From Nematostella vectensis (taxonomy: Eukaryota; Cnidaria; Anthozoa; Actiniaria; Edwardsiidae), in the NCBI RefSeq assembly GCF_932526225.1, contig NC_064040.1:15991994-16055993 (forward strand): 64,000 nucleotides of DNA. Direction: 5' to 3'. This document shows, in pieces, positions 10,690-22,900 of the stretch; positions within the stretch are counted from its first letter, which is position 1, and every line of letters starts with the position of its first letter. The notes below the pieces were generated by a model. That model searched no databases. It was not told the origin of the DNA and saw only the letters and a program-made list of their open reading frames with translations. The translations under genes were made by a program, and so were the position numbers.

Positions 10690-13360
10690 AGGAAACTTCA
10701 CGATTTTCTCTCCTTTTAAATGCGGTGTCATTTGATGTCATCATATTGTACCCCATCCGCAAAAAAAAATAACAAAATGTTTCCGCCCAGGCTCGAACTG
10801 GGGACCTTCTGCGTGTTAGGCAGACGTGATAACCACTACACTACGGAAACTTCACGATTATCTCTCTTATTTAATGCGGTGTCATTTGATGTCATCATAT
10901 TGTACCCCGTCCTCAAAAAAAAATAACAAAATGTTTCCGCCCAGGCTCCCTAATTAAATTCGGTTTTATTCGATGTCATCATATGGATGCACCAACGGCA
11001 AAAGATTTAAATAATGTTTCAGCCCAGGCTCGAACTGGGGACCTTCTGCGTGTAAAGCAGACGTGATAACCACTACACTACGGAAACTTCACTATTATCT
11101 CTCCTATTAAATGCGGTGTCATTTGATGTCATCATATTGTACCCCGTCCTCAAAAAAAAATAACAAAATGTTTCCGCCCAGGCTCCCTAATTAAATTCGG
11201 TTTTATTCGATGTCATCATATGGATGCACCAACGGCAAAAGATTTAAATAATGTTTCAGCCCAGGCTCGAACTGGGGACCTTCTGCGTGTAAAGCAGACG
11301 TGATAACCACTACACTACGGAAACTTCACTATTATCTCTCCTATTAAATGCGGTGTCATTTGATGTCATCATATTGTACCCCATCCGTAAAAAAAATATA
11401 TATATATATATATTTCAGCCCAGGCTCCCTAATTAAATGCGGTTACATCCGATGTCATCATATGGATGCACCAACGGCAAAAAATTAAAATAATGTTTCC
11501 GCCCAGGCTCGAACTGGGGACCTCCTGCGTGTGAGGCAGACGTGATAACCACTACACTACGGAAACTTCACGATTATCTCTCCTATTAAATGCGGTGTCA
11601 TTTGATGTCATCATATTGTACCCCATCCGCAAAAAAAAATAACAAAATGTTTCCGCCCAGGCTCGAACTAGGGACCTTCTGCGTGTAAAGCAGACGTGAT
11701 AACCACTACACTACGGAAACTTCACGAATTTCTCTCCTATTAAATGCGGTGTCATTTGATGTCATCATATTGTACCCCATCCGCAAAAAAAATAATAAAA
11801 TGTTTCCGCCCATGCTCGAACTGGGGACCTTCTGCGTGTTAGGCAGATGTGATAACCACTACACTACGGACACTTCACGATTTTCTCTCCTATTAAATGC
11901 AGTGACATTTGATGTCATCATATTGTACCCCATCCGCAAAAAAAAAAAAATAACAAAACGTTTCCGCCCAGGCTCGAAAAGGGGACCTTCTGTGTGTAAA
12001 GCAGACGTGATAACCACTACACTAAGGAAACTTCACGATTTTCTCTCCTTTTAAATGCGGTGTCATTTGATGTCATCATATTGTACCCCATCCGCAAAAA
12101 AAAATAACAAAATGTTTCCGCCCAGGCTCGAACTGGGGACCTTCTGCGTGTTAGGCAGACGTGAAAACCACTACACTACGGAAACTTCACGATTATCTCT
12201 CTTATTTAATGCGGTGTCATTTGATGTCATCATATTGTACCCCGTCCTCAAAAAAAAATAACAAAATGTTTCCGCCCAGGCTCCCTAATTAAATTCGGTT
12301 TTATTCGATGTCATCATATGGATGCACCAACGGCAAAAGATTTAAATAATGTTTCAGCCCAGGCTCGAACTGGGGACCTTCTGCGTGTAAAGCAGACGTG
12401 ATAACCACTACACTACGGAAACTTCACTATTATCTCTCCTATTAAATGCGGTGTCATTTGATGTCATCATATTGTACCCCGTCCTCAAAAAAAAATAACA
12501 AAATATTTCCGCCCAGGCTCCCTAATTAAATTCGGTTTTATTCGATGTCATCATATGGATGCACCAACGGCAAAAGATTTAAATAATGTTTCAGCCCAGG
12601 CTCGAACTGGGGACCTTCTGCGTGTAAAGCAGACGTGATAACCACTACACTACGGAAACTTCACTATTATCTCTCCTATTAAATGCGGTGTCATTTGATG
12701 TCATCATATTGTACCCCATCCGTAAAAAAAATATATATATATATATATTTCAGCCCAGGCTCCCTAATTAAATGCGGTTACATCCGATGTCATCATATGG
12801 ATGCACCAACGGCAAAAAATTAAAATAATGTTTCCGCCCAGGCTCGAACTGGGGACCTCCTGCGTGTGAGGCAGACGTGATAACCACTACACTACGGAAA
12901 CTTCACGATTATCTCTCCTATTAAATGCGGTGTCATTTGATGTCATCATATTGTACCCCATCCGCAAAAAAAAATAACAAAATGTTTCCGCCCAGGCTCG
13001 AACTAGGGACCTTCTGCGTGTAAAGCAGACGTGATAACCACTACACTACGGAAACTTCACGAATTTCTCTCCTATTAAATGCGGTGTCATTTGATGTCAT
13101 CATATTGTACCCCATCCGCAAAAAAAATAATAAAATGTTTCCGCCCATGCTCGAACTGGGGACCTTCTGCGTGTTAGGCAGATGTGATAACCACTACACT
13201 ACGGACACTTCACGATTTTCTCTCCTATTAAATGCAGTGACATTTGATGTCATCATATTGTACCCCATCCGCAAAAAAAAAAAAATAACAAAACGTTTCC
13301 GCCCAGGCTCGAAAAGGGGACCTTCTGTGTGTAAAGCAGACGTGATAACCACTACACTAC
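10690..13360. repeat. 1335-bp tandem duplication in super-unit copy 2
   Basis: The block 10690-12024 (AAC, TAC, TAC, CAC, TAC, AAC, TAC) is repeated at 12025-13360 with a constant offset of 1335 bp. Copies 1 and 3 have it once. The join lies in units carrying the unusual CTAAGG 5' end (10624-type), so the exchange was between homologous leaders. Confidence 0.85.
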
Positions 13361-14839
13361 GGAAACTTCACGATTATCTCTCCTATTAAATGCGGTGTCA
13401 TTTGATGTCATCATATTGTACCCCATCCGCAAAATATATATATATATATATTCCCGCCCAGGCTCCCTAATTAAATGCGGTTGCATTCGATGTCATCATA
13501 TGGATGCACCAACGGCAAAAGATTTAAATAATGTTTCCGCCCAGGCTCGAACAGGGGACCTTCTGCGTGTTAGGCAGACGTGATAACCACTACACTACGG
13601 AAACTTCACGATTATCTCTCCTATTAAATGCGGTGTCATTTGATGTCATCATATTGTACCCCATCCGCAAAAAAAAATAACAAAATGTTTCCGCCCAGGC
13701 TCGAACTGGGGACCTTCTGCGTGTAAAGCAGACGTGATAACCACTACACTACGGAAACTTCACGATTTTCTCTCCTATTAAATGCGGTGTCATTTGATGT
13801 CATCATAATGTACCCCATCCGCAAAAAAAATAATAAAATATTTCCGCCCAGGCTAGAACTGGGGACCTTCTGCGTCTTAGGCAGACGTGATAACAACTAC
13901 ACTACGGAAACTTTACGATTTTCTCTCCTATTAAATTCGTTTTCATTCGATGTCATCATATCGATGCACCAACGGCAAAAAAAATAAAAAAATGTCCCGG
14001 CGGGGCTCGAACTTGGGACCTTCTGCGTGTGAAGCAAACTTTATAAAAACTACACTACAGAAACTTCACGATTAACTCTCCTATTAAATGCGGTTTTATT
14101 CGATGTCATCATATGGATGCACAAACGGCAAAAAAATTAAAATAATGTTTCCGCCCAGGCTCAAACTGGGGACCTTCTGCGTGTCAAGCAGACGTGATAA
14201 CCACTACACTACGGAAACTTCACGATTTTCTCTACTATTACATGCGGTGTCATTTGATGTCATCATATTGTACCCCATCCGCAAAAAAAATAATAAAATG
14301 TTTCCGCCCAGGCTCGAACTGGGGACCTTCTGCGTGTTAGGCAGACGTGATAACCACTACACTACGGAAACTTCACAATTTTCTCTCCTATTAAATGCGG
14401 TGTCATTTGATGTCATCATATTGTACCCAATCCGCAAAAAAAATAACAAAATGTTTCCGCCCAGGCTCGAACTGGGGACCTTCTGCGTGTAAAGCAGACG
14501 TGATAACCACTACACTACGGAAACTTCACGATTTTCTCTCCTATTAAATGCGGTGTCATTTGATGTCATCATATTGTACCCCATCCGCAAAAAAAATAAT
14601 AAAATGTTTCCGCCCAGGCTCGAACTGGGGACCTTCTGCGTGTTAGGCAGATGTGATAACCACTACACTACGGACACTTAACGATTTTCTCTCCTATTAA
14701 ATGCAGTGACATTTGATGTCATCATATTGTACCCCATCCGCAAAAAAAAAATAACAAAACCTTTCCGCCCAGGCTCGAAAAGGGGACCTTCTGTGTGTAA
14801 AGCAGACGTGATAACCACTACACTACGGAAACTTCACGA

Positions 14840-17022
14840 TTATCTCTCCTATTAAATGCGGTGTCATTTGATGTCATCATATTGTACCCCATCCGCAAAA
14901 ATTATATATATATATATATATTCCCGCCCAGGCTCCCTAATTAAATGCGGTTGCATTCGCTGTCATCATATAGATGCACCAACGGCAAAAAATGTAAATA
15001 ATGTTTCCGCCCAGGCTCGAACTGGGGACCTTCTGCGTGTGAGGCAGACGTGCTAACCACTACACTACGGAAACTTCACGATTATCTCTCCTATTAAATG
15101 CGGTGTCATTTGATGTCATCATATTTTACCCAATCCGCAAAAAAAAAAATAACAAAATGTTTCCGCCCAGGCTCGAACTGGGGACCTTCTGCGTGTAAAG
15201 CAGACGTGATAACCACTACACTACGGAAACTTCACGATTATCTCTCCTATTAAATGCAGTGTCATTTGATGTCATCATATTGTACCCCATCCGCAAAAAA
15301 AAAATATATATATATTCCCGCCCAGGCTCCCTAATTAAATGCGGTTGCATTCGATGTCATCATATGGATGCACCAACGGCAAAAGATTTAAATAATGTTT
15401 CCGCCCAGGCTCGAACAGGGGACCTTCTGCGTGTTAGGAAGACGTGATAACCACTACACTACGGAAACTTAACGATTATCTCTCCTATTAAATGCTGTGT
15501 CATTTGATGTCATCATATTGTACCCCATCCGCAAAAAAAAATAACAAAATGTTTCCGCCCAGGCTCGAACTGGGGACCTTCTGCGTGTGAGGCAGACGTG
15601 ATAACCACTACACTACGGAAACTTCACGATTATCTCTCCTATTAAATGCGGTGTCATTTGATGTCATCATATTGTACCCCATCCGCAAAAATTATATATA
15701 TATATATATATTCCCGCCCAGGCTCCCTAATTAAATGCGGTTGCATTCGCTGTCATCATATAGATGCACCAACGGCAAAAAATGTAAATAATGTTTCCGC
15801 CCAGGCTCGAACTGGGGACCTTCTGCGTGTGAGGCAGACGTGCTAACCACTACACTACGGAAACTTCACGATTATCTCTCCTATTAAATGCGGTGTCATT
15901 TGATGTCATCATATTTTACCCAATCCGCAAAAAAAAAAATAACAAAATGTTTCCGCCCAGGCTCGAACTGGGGACCTTCTGCGTGTAAAGCAGACGTGAT
16001 AACCACTACACTACGGAAACTTCACGATTATCTCTCCTATTAAATGCAGTGTCATTTGATGTCATCATATTGTACCCCATCCGCAAAAAAAAAATATATA
16101 TATATTCCCGCCCAGGCTCCCTAATTAAATGCGGTTGCATTCGATGTCATCATATGGATGCACCAACGGCAAAAGATTTAAATAATGTTTCCGCCCAGGC
16201 TCGAACAGGGGACCTTCTGCGTGTTAGGAAGACGTGATAACCACTACACTACGGAAACTTAACGATTATCTCTCCTATTAAATGCTGTGTCATTTGATGT
16301 CATCATATTGTACCCCATCCGCAAAAAAAAATAACAAAATGTTTCCGCCCAGGCTCGAAAAGGGGACCTTCTGTGTGTAAAGCAGACGTGATAACCACTA
16401 CACTACGGAAACTTCACGATTATCTCTCCTATTAAATGCGGTGTCATTTGATGTCATCATATTTTACCCAATCCGCAAAAAAAAAAATAACAAAATGTTT
16501 CCGCCCAGGCTCGAACTGGGGACCTTCTGCGTGTAAAGCAGACGTGATAACCACTACACTACGGAAACTTCACGATTATCTCTCCTATTAAATGCAGTGT
16601 CATTTGATGTCATCATATTGTACCCCATCCGCAAAAAAAAAATATATATATATTCCCGCCCAGGCTCCCTAATTAAATGCGGTTGCATTCGATGTCATCA
16701 TATGGATGCACCAACGGCAAAAGATTTAAATAATGTTTCCGCCCAGGCTCGAACAGGGGACCTTCTGCGTGTTAGGAAGACGTGATAACCACTACACTAC
16801 GGAAACTTAACGATTATCTCTCCTATTAAATGCTGTGTCATTTGATGTCATCATATTGTACCCCATCCGCAAAAAAAAATAACAAAATGTTTCCGCCCAG
16901 GCTCGAAAAGGGGACCTTCTGTGTGTAAAGCAGACGTGATAACCACTACACTACGGAAACTTCACGATTATCTCTCCTATTAAATGCGGTGTCATTTGAT
17001 GTCATCATATTGTACCCCATCC

Positions 17023-17055
<33 letters not shown>

Positions 17056-17969
17056 TCCCGCCCAGGCTCCCTAATTAAATGCGGTTGCATTCGCTGTCAT
17101 CATATGGATGCACCAACGGCAAAAAATGTAAATAATGTTTCCGCCCAGGCTCGAACTGGGGACCTTCTGCGTGTGAGGCAGACGTGCTAACCACTACACT
17201 ACGGAAACTTCACGATTATCTCTCCTATTAAATGCGGTGTCATTTGATGTCATCATATTGTACCCAATCCGCAAAAAAATTACAAAATGTTTCCGCCCAG
17301 GCTCGAACTGGGGACCTTCTGCGTGTAAAGCAGACGTGATAACCACTACACTACGGAAACTTCACGATTATCTCTCCTATTAAATGCAGTGTCATTTGAT
17401 GTCATCATATTGTACCCCATCCGCAAAAAAAAAATATATATATATTCCCGCCCAGGCTCCCTAATTAAATGCGGTTGCATTCGATGTCATCATATGGATG
17501 CACCAACGGCAAAAGATTTAAATGATGTTTCCGCCCAGGCTCGAACAGGGGACCTTCTGCGTGTTAGGAAGACGTGATAACCACTACACTACAGAAACTT
17601 CACGATTATCTCTCCTATTAAATGCGGTGTCATTTGATGTCATCATATTGTACCCCATCCGCAAAAAAAAATAACAAAATGTTTCCGCCCAGGCTCGAAC
17701 TGGGGACCTTCTGCGTGTAAAGCAGACGTGATAACCACTACACTACGGAAACTTCACGATTATCTCTCCTATTAAATGCAGTGTCATTTGATGTCATCAT
17801 ATTGTACCCCATCCGCAAAAAAAAAATAACAAAACCTTTCCGCCCAGGCTCGAAAAGGGGACCTTCTGTGTGTAAAGCAGACGTGATAACCACTACACTA
17901 CGGAAACTTCACGATTATCTCTCCTATTAAATGCGGTGTCATTTGATGTCATCATATTGTACCCCATCC

Positions 17970-18002
<33 letters not shown>

Positions 18003-18391
18003 TCCCGCCCAGGCTCCCTAATTAAATGCGGTTGCATTCGCTGTCATCATATGGATGCACCAACGGCAAAAAATGTAAATAATGTTTCCGCCCAGGCTCG
18101 AACTGGGGACCTTCTGCGTGTGAGGCAGACGTGCTAACCACTACACTACGGAAACTTCACGATTATCTCTCCTATTAAATGCGGTGTCATTTGATGTCAT
18201 CATATTGTACCCAATCCGCAAAAAAATTACAAAATGTTTCCGCCCAGGCTCGAACTGGGGACCTTCTGCGTGTAAAGCAGACGTGATAACCACTACACTA
18301 CGGAAACTTCACGATTATCTCTCCTATTAAATGCAGTGTCATTTGATGTCATCATATTGTACCCCATCCGCAAAAAAAAAATATATATATA
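14840..18391. repeat. Local amplification of (AT)n-bearing segments
   Basis: A segment made of truncated unit, CAC, TAC, truncated unit, AAC and a final unit is repeated at offsets of about 790, 548 and 947 bp (truncated units near 14921, 15315, 15711, 16105, 16653, 17055, 17445 and 18001). Copies 1 and 3 contain two such segments instead of this longer run. Each repeat starts next to an (AT)n tract. Confidence 0.82.
15550..15622 (-). tRNA. tRNA-Val(CAC), canonical
   Basis: Perfect cloverleaf with loop CTCACAC, anticodon CAC, decoding GUG. A and B boxes and A73 are intact. A second perfect copy is at 35697. Other CAC copies with one or two changes: 1687, 3172, 5974, 8011, 10009, 11494, 12829, 15002, 15792, 17136, 18083, 20082, 21571, 24372, 26279, 28763, 31234, 38112, 41382, 44115 and 58449. 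Confidence 0.93.
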
Positions 18392-19844
18392 TTCCCGCCC
18401 AGGCTCCCTAATTAAATGCGGTTGCATTCGATGTCATCATATGGATGCACCAACGGCAAAAGATTTAAATGATGTTTCCGCCCAGGCTCGAACAGGGGAC
18501 CTTCTGCGTGTTAGGAAGACGTGATAACCACTACACTACAGAAACTTCACGATTATCTCTCCTATTAAATGCGGTGTCATTTGATGTCATCATATTGTAC
18601 CCCATCCGCAAAAAAAAATAACAAAATGTTTCCGCCCAGGCTCGAACTGGGGACCTTCTGCGTGTAAAGCAGACGTGATAACCACTACACTACGGAAACT
18701 TCACGATTTTCTCTCCTATTAAATGCGGTGTCATTTGATGTCATCATATTGTACCCCATCCACAAAAAAAATAATAAAATGTTTCCGCCCAGGCTCGAAC
18801 AGGGGACCTTCTGCGTCTTAGGCAGACGTGATAACAACTACACTACGGAAACTTTACGATTTTCTCTCCTATTAAATTCGTTTTCATTCGATGTCGTCAT
18901 ATCGATGCACCAACGGCAAAAAAATTTAAAAAATGTCCCGGCGGGGCTCGAACTTGGGACCTTCTGCGTGTAAAGAAGACGTGATAAACACTACACTACA
19001 GGAAACTTCACGACTTTCTCCCCTATTAAATGCGGTGTAATTTAACGTCATCATATTGTACCCCATAGGCAAAAAAAAAATGTTTCCGCCCAGGCTCGAA
19101 CTGGGGACCTTCTGCGTGTTAGGCAGACGTGATAACCACTACACTACAGAAAAAACTTCACGATTATCTCTCCTATTAAATGTGGTGTCATTCGATGTCA
19201 TCATATTGTACCCCATCCACAAAAAAAATAATAAAATGTTTCCGCCCAGGCTCGAACTGGGGACCTTCTGCGTCTTAGGCAGACGTGATAACAACTACAC
19301 TACGGAAACTTTACGATTTTCTCTCCTATTGAATTCGTTTTCATTCGATGTCGTCATATCGATGCACCAACGGCAAAAAAATTTAAAAAATGTCCCGGCG
19401 GGGCTCGAACTTGGGACCTTCTGCGTGTGAAGCAAACTTGATAAAAACTACACTACAGAAACTTCACGATTAACTCTCCTATTAAATGCGGTTTTATTCG
19501 ATGTCATCATATGGATGCACAAACTGCAAAAAAATTAAAATAATGTTTCCGCCCAGGCTCAAACTGGGGACCTTCTGCGTGTTAGGCAGACGTGATAACC
19601 ACTACACTACGGAAACTTCACAATTTTCTCTCCTATTAAATTCGTTTTCATTCGATGTCATCATATCGATCCACCAACGGCAAAGAAATTTAAAAAAATG
19701 TCCCGGCGGGGCTCGAACTTGGGACCTTCTTCTTGTAAAGCAGACGTGATAAACACTACACTACGGAAACTTCACGACTTTCTCCCCAATTAAATGCGGT
19801 GTCATTTGACGTCATCATATTGTACCCCATAGGCAAAAAAAAAA

Positions 19845-19917
19845 TGTTTCCGCCCAGGCTCGAACTGGGGACCTTCTGCGTGTAAGGCAGACGTGATAAC
19901 CACTACACTACGGAAAC
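19845..19917 (-). tRNA. tRNA-Val(TAC) recently converted from AAC
   Basis: Loop reads CTTACAC: anticodon TAC but with C32, the mark of the AAC class (true TAC genes here have T32). The equivalent genes in copies 1 and 2 (1450, 9772) read CTAACAC. A single A34 to T change explains it, an isoacceptor switch seen between near-identical duplicates. Body otherwise canonical. Confidence 0.8.
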
Positions 19918-22900
19918 TTCACGATTATCTCTCTTATTAAATGCGGTGTCATTTGATGTCATCATATTGTACCCCGTCCTCAAAAAAAAATAACAAAATG
20001 TTTCCGCCCAGGCTCCCTAATTAAATTCGGTTTTATTCGATGTCATCATATGGATGCACCAACGGCAAAAGATTTAAATAATGTTTCAGCCCAGGCTCGA
20101 ACTGGGGACCTTCTGCGTGTGAGGCAGACGTGATAACCACTACACTACGGAAACTTCACGATTATCTCTCCTATTAAATGCGGTGTCATTTGATGTCATC
20201 ATATTGTACCCAATCCGCAAAAAAAAATAACAAAATGTTTCCGCCCAGGCTCGAACTGGGGACCTTCTGCGTGTAAAGCAGACGTGATAACCACTACACT
20301 ACGGAAACTTCACGAATTTCTCTCCTATTAAATGCGGTGTCATTTGATGTCATCATATTGTACCCCATCCGCAAAAAAAATAATAAAATGTTTCCGCCCA
20401 TGCTAGAACTGGGGACCTTCTGCGTGTTAGGCAGATGTGATAACCACTACACTACGGACACTTCACGATTTTCTCTCCTATTAAATGCAGTGACATTTGA
20501 TGTCATCATATTGTACCCCATCCGCAAAAAAGAAAAAATAACAAAACGTTTCCGCCCAGGCTCGAAAAGGGGACCTTCTGTGTGTAAAGCAGACGTGATA
20601 ACCACTACACTACGGAAACTTCACGATTATCTCTCCTATTAAATGCGGTGTCATTTGATGTCATCATATTGTACCCCTTAGGCAAAAAAAAAACTTTGTT
20701 TCCGCCCAGGCTCGAACTGGGGACCTTCTGCGTGTAAAGCAGACGTGATAACCACTACACTAAGGAAACTTCACGATTTTCTCTCCTTTTAAATGCGGTG
20801 TCATTTGATGTCATCATATTGTACCCCATCCGCAAAAAAAAATAACAAAATGTTTTCGCCCAGGCTCGAACTGGGGACCTTCTGCGTGTTAGGCAGACGT
20901 GATAACCACTACACTACGGAAACTTCACGATTATCTCTCTTATTTAATGCGGTGTCATTTGATGTCATCATATTGTACCCCGTCCTCAAAAAAAAATAAC
21001 AAAATGTTTCCGCCCAGGCTCCCTAATTAAATTCGGTTTTATTCGATGTCATCATATAAATGCACCAACGGCAAAAGATTTAAATAATGTTTCAGCCCAG
21101 GCTCGAACTGGGGACCTTCTGCGTGTAAAGCAGACGTGATAACCACTACACTACGGAAACTTCACTATTATCTCTCCTATTAAATGCGGTGTCATTTGAT
21201 GTCATCATATTGTACCCCGTCCTCAAAAAAAAATAACAAAATGTTTCCGCCCAGGCTCCCTAATTAAATTCGGTTTTATTCGATTTCATCATATGGATGC
21301 ACCAACGGCAAAAGATTTAAATAATGTTTCAGCCCAGGCTCGAACTGGGGACCTTCTGCGTGTAAAGCAGACGTGATAACCACTACACTACGGAAACTTC
21401 ACTATTATCTCTCCTATTAAATGCGGTGTCATTTGATGTCATCATATTGTACCCCATCCGTAAAAAAAATATATATATATATATATATATTTCAGCCCAG
21501 GCTCCCTAATTAAATGCGGTTACATCCGATGTCATCATATGGATGCACCAACGGCAAAAAATTAAAATAATGTTTCCGCCCAGGCTCGAACTGGGGACCT
21601 CCTGCGTGTGAGGCAGACGTGATAACCACTACACTACGGAAACTTCACGATTATCTCTCCTATTAAATGCGGTGTCATTTGATGTCATCATATTGTACCC
21701 CATCCGCAAAAAAAAATAACAAAATGTTTCCGCCCAGGCTCGAACTAGGGACCTTCTGCGTGTAAAGCAGACGTGATAACCACTACACTACGGAAACTTC
21801 ACGAATTTCTCTCCTATTAAATGCGGTGTCATTTGATGTCATCATATTGTACCCCATCCGCAAAAAAAATAATAAAATGTTTCCGCCCATGCTCGAACTG
21901 GGGACCTTCTGCGTGTTAGGCAGATGTGATAACCACTACACTACGGACACTTCACGATTTTCTCTCCTATTAAATGCAGTGACATTTGATGTCATCATAT
22001 TGTACCCCATCCGCAAAAAAAAAAAAATAACAAAACGTTTCCGCCCAGGCTCGAAAAGGGGACCTTCTGTGTGTAAAGCAGACGTGATAACCACTACACT
22101 ACGGAAACTTCACGATTATCTCTCCTATTAAATGCGGTGTCATTTGATGTCATCATATTGTACCCCATCCGCAAAATATATATATATATATATTCCCGCC
22201 CAGGCTCCCTAATTAAATGCGGTTGCATTCGATGTCATCATATGGATGCACCAACGGCAAAAAATGTAAATAATGTTTCCGCCCAGGCTCGAACTGGGGA
22301 CCTTCTGCGTGTAAAGCAGACGTGATAACCACTACACTACGGAAACTTCACGATTTTCTCTCCTATTAAATGCGGTGTCATTTGATGTCATCATATTGTA
22401 CACCATCCGCAAAAAAATAACAAAATATTTCCTCCCAAGCTACCTAATTAAATTCGGTTTTATTCGATGTCATCATATGGATGCACCAACGCCAAAAAAA
22501 TTAAAATAATGTTTCCGCCCAGGCTCGAACTTGGGACCTTCTGCGTGTAAAGCAGACGTGATAACCACTACACTACGGAAACTTCACGATTATCTCTCCT
22601 ATTAAATGCAGTGTCATTTGATGTCATCATATTGTACCCCATCCGCAAAAAAAATATATATATATATTCCCGCCCAGGCTCCCTAATTAAATGCGGTTGC
22701 ATTCGATGTCATCGTATGGATGCACCAACGGCAAAAGATTTAAATAATGTTTCCGCCCAGGCTCGAACAGGGGACCTTCTGCGTGTTAGGCAGACGTGAT
22801 AACCACTACACTACAGAAACTTCACGATTATCTCTCCTATTAAATGCGGTGTCATTTGATGTCATCATATTGTACCCCATCCGCAAAAAAAAATAACAAA

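Larger units (their letters stand above)
8321..18391 (-). repeat. Zone A super-unit copy 2, expanded to 10.07 kb, 56 tRNA units
   Basis: Same order as copy 1 (offset 8320-8322 up to 12 kb), then changed by an extra 1335-bp tandem copy, a 474-bp loss near 13.45-13.53 kb and local amplification after 14.8 kb. Bodies: 8401 AAC, 8555 TAC, 8708 AAG, 8862 TAC psi, 9008 AAC (3-nt insertion), 9164 AAG, 9318 CAC psi, 9471 AAC, 9626 TAC psi, 9772 AAC, 10009 CAC, 10163 TAC, 10316 AAC, 10474 TAC, 10624 TAC, 10778 AAC, 11015 TAC, 11252 TAC, 11494 CAC, 11648 TAC, 11801 AAC, 11959 TAC, 12113 AAC, 12350 TAC, 12587 TAC, 12829 CAC, 12983 TAC, 13136 AAC, 13294 TAC, 13532 AAC, 13686 TAC, 13839 AAG, 13993 CAC psi, 14146 GAC, 14299 AAC, 14452 TAC, 14605 AAC, 14760 TAC, 15002 CAC, 15158 TAC, 15396 AAC, 15550 CAC, 15792 CAC, 15948 TAC, 16186 AAC, 16340 TAC, 16496 TAC, 16734 AAC, 16888 TAC, 17136 CAC, 17288 TAC, 17526 AAC, 17680 TAC, 17835 TAC, 18083 CAC, 18235 TAC. 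Confidence 0.9.
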
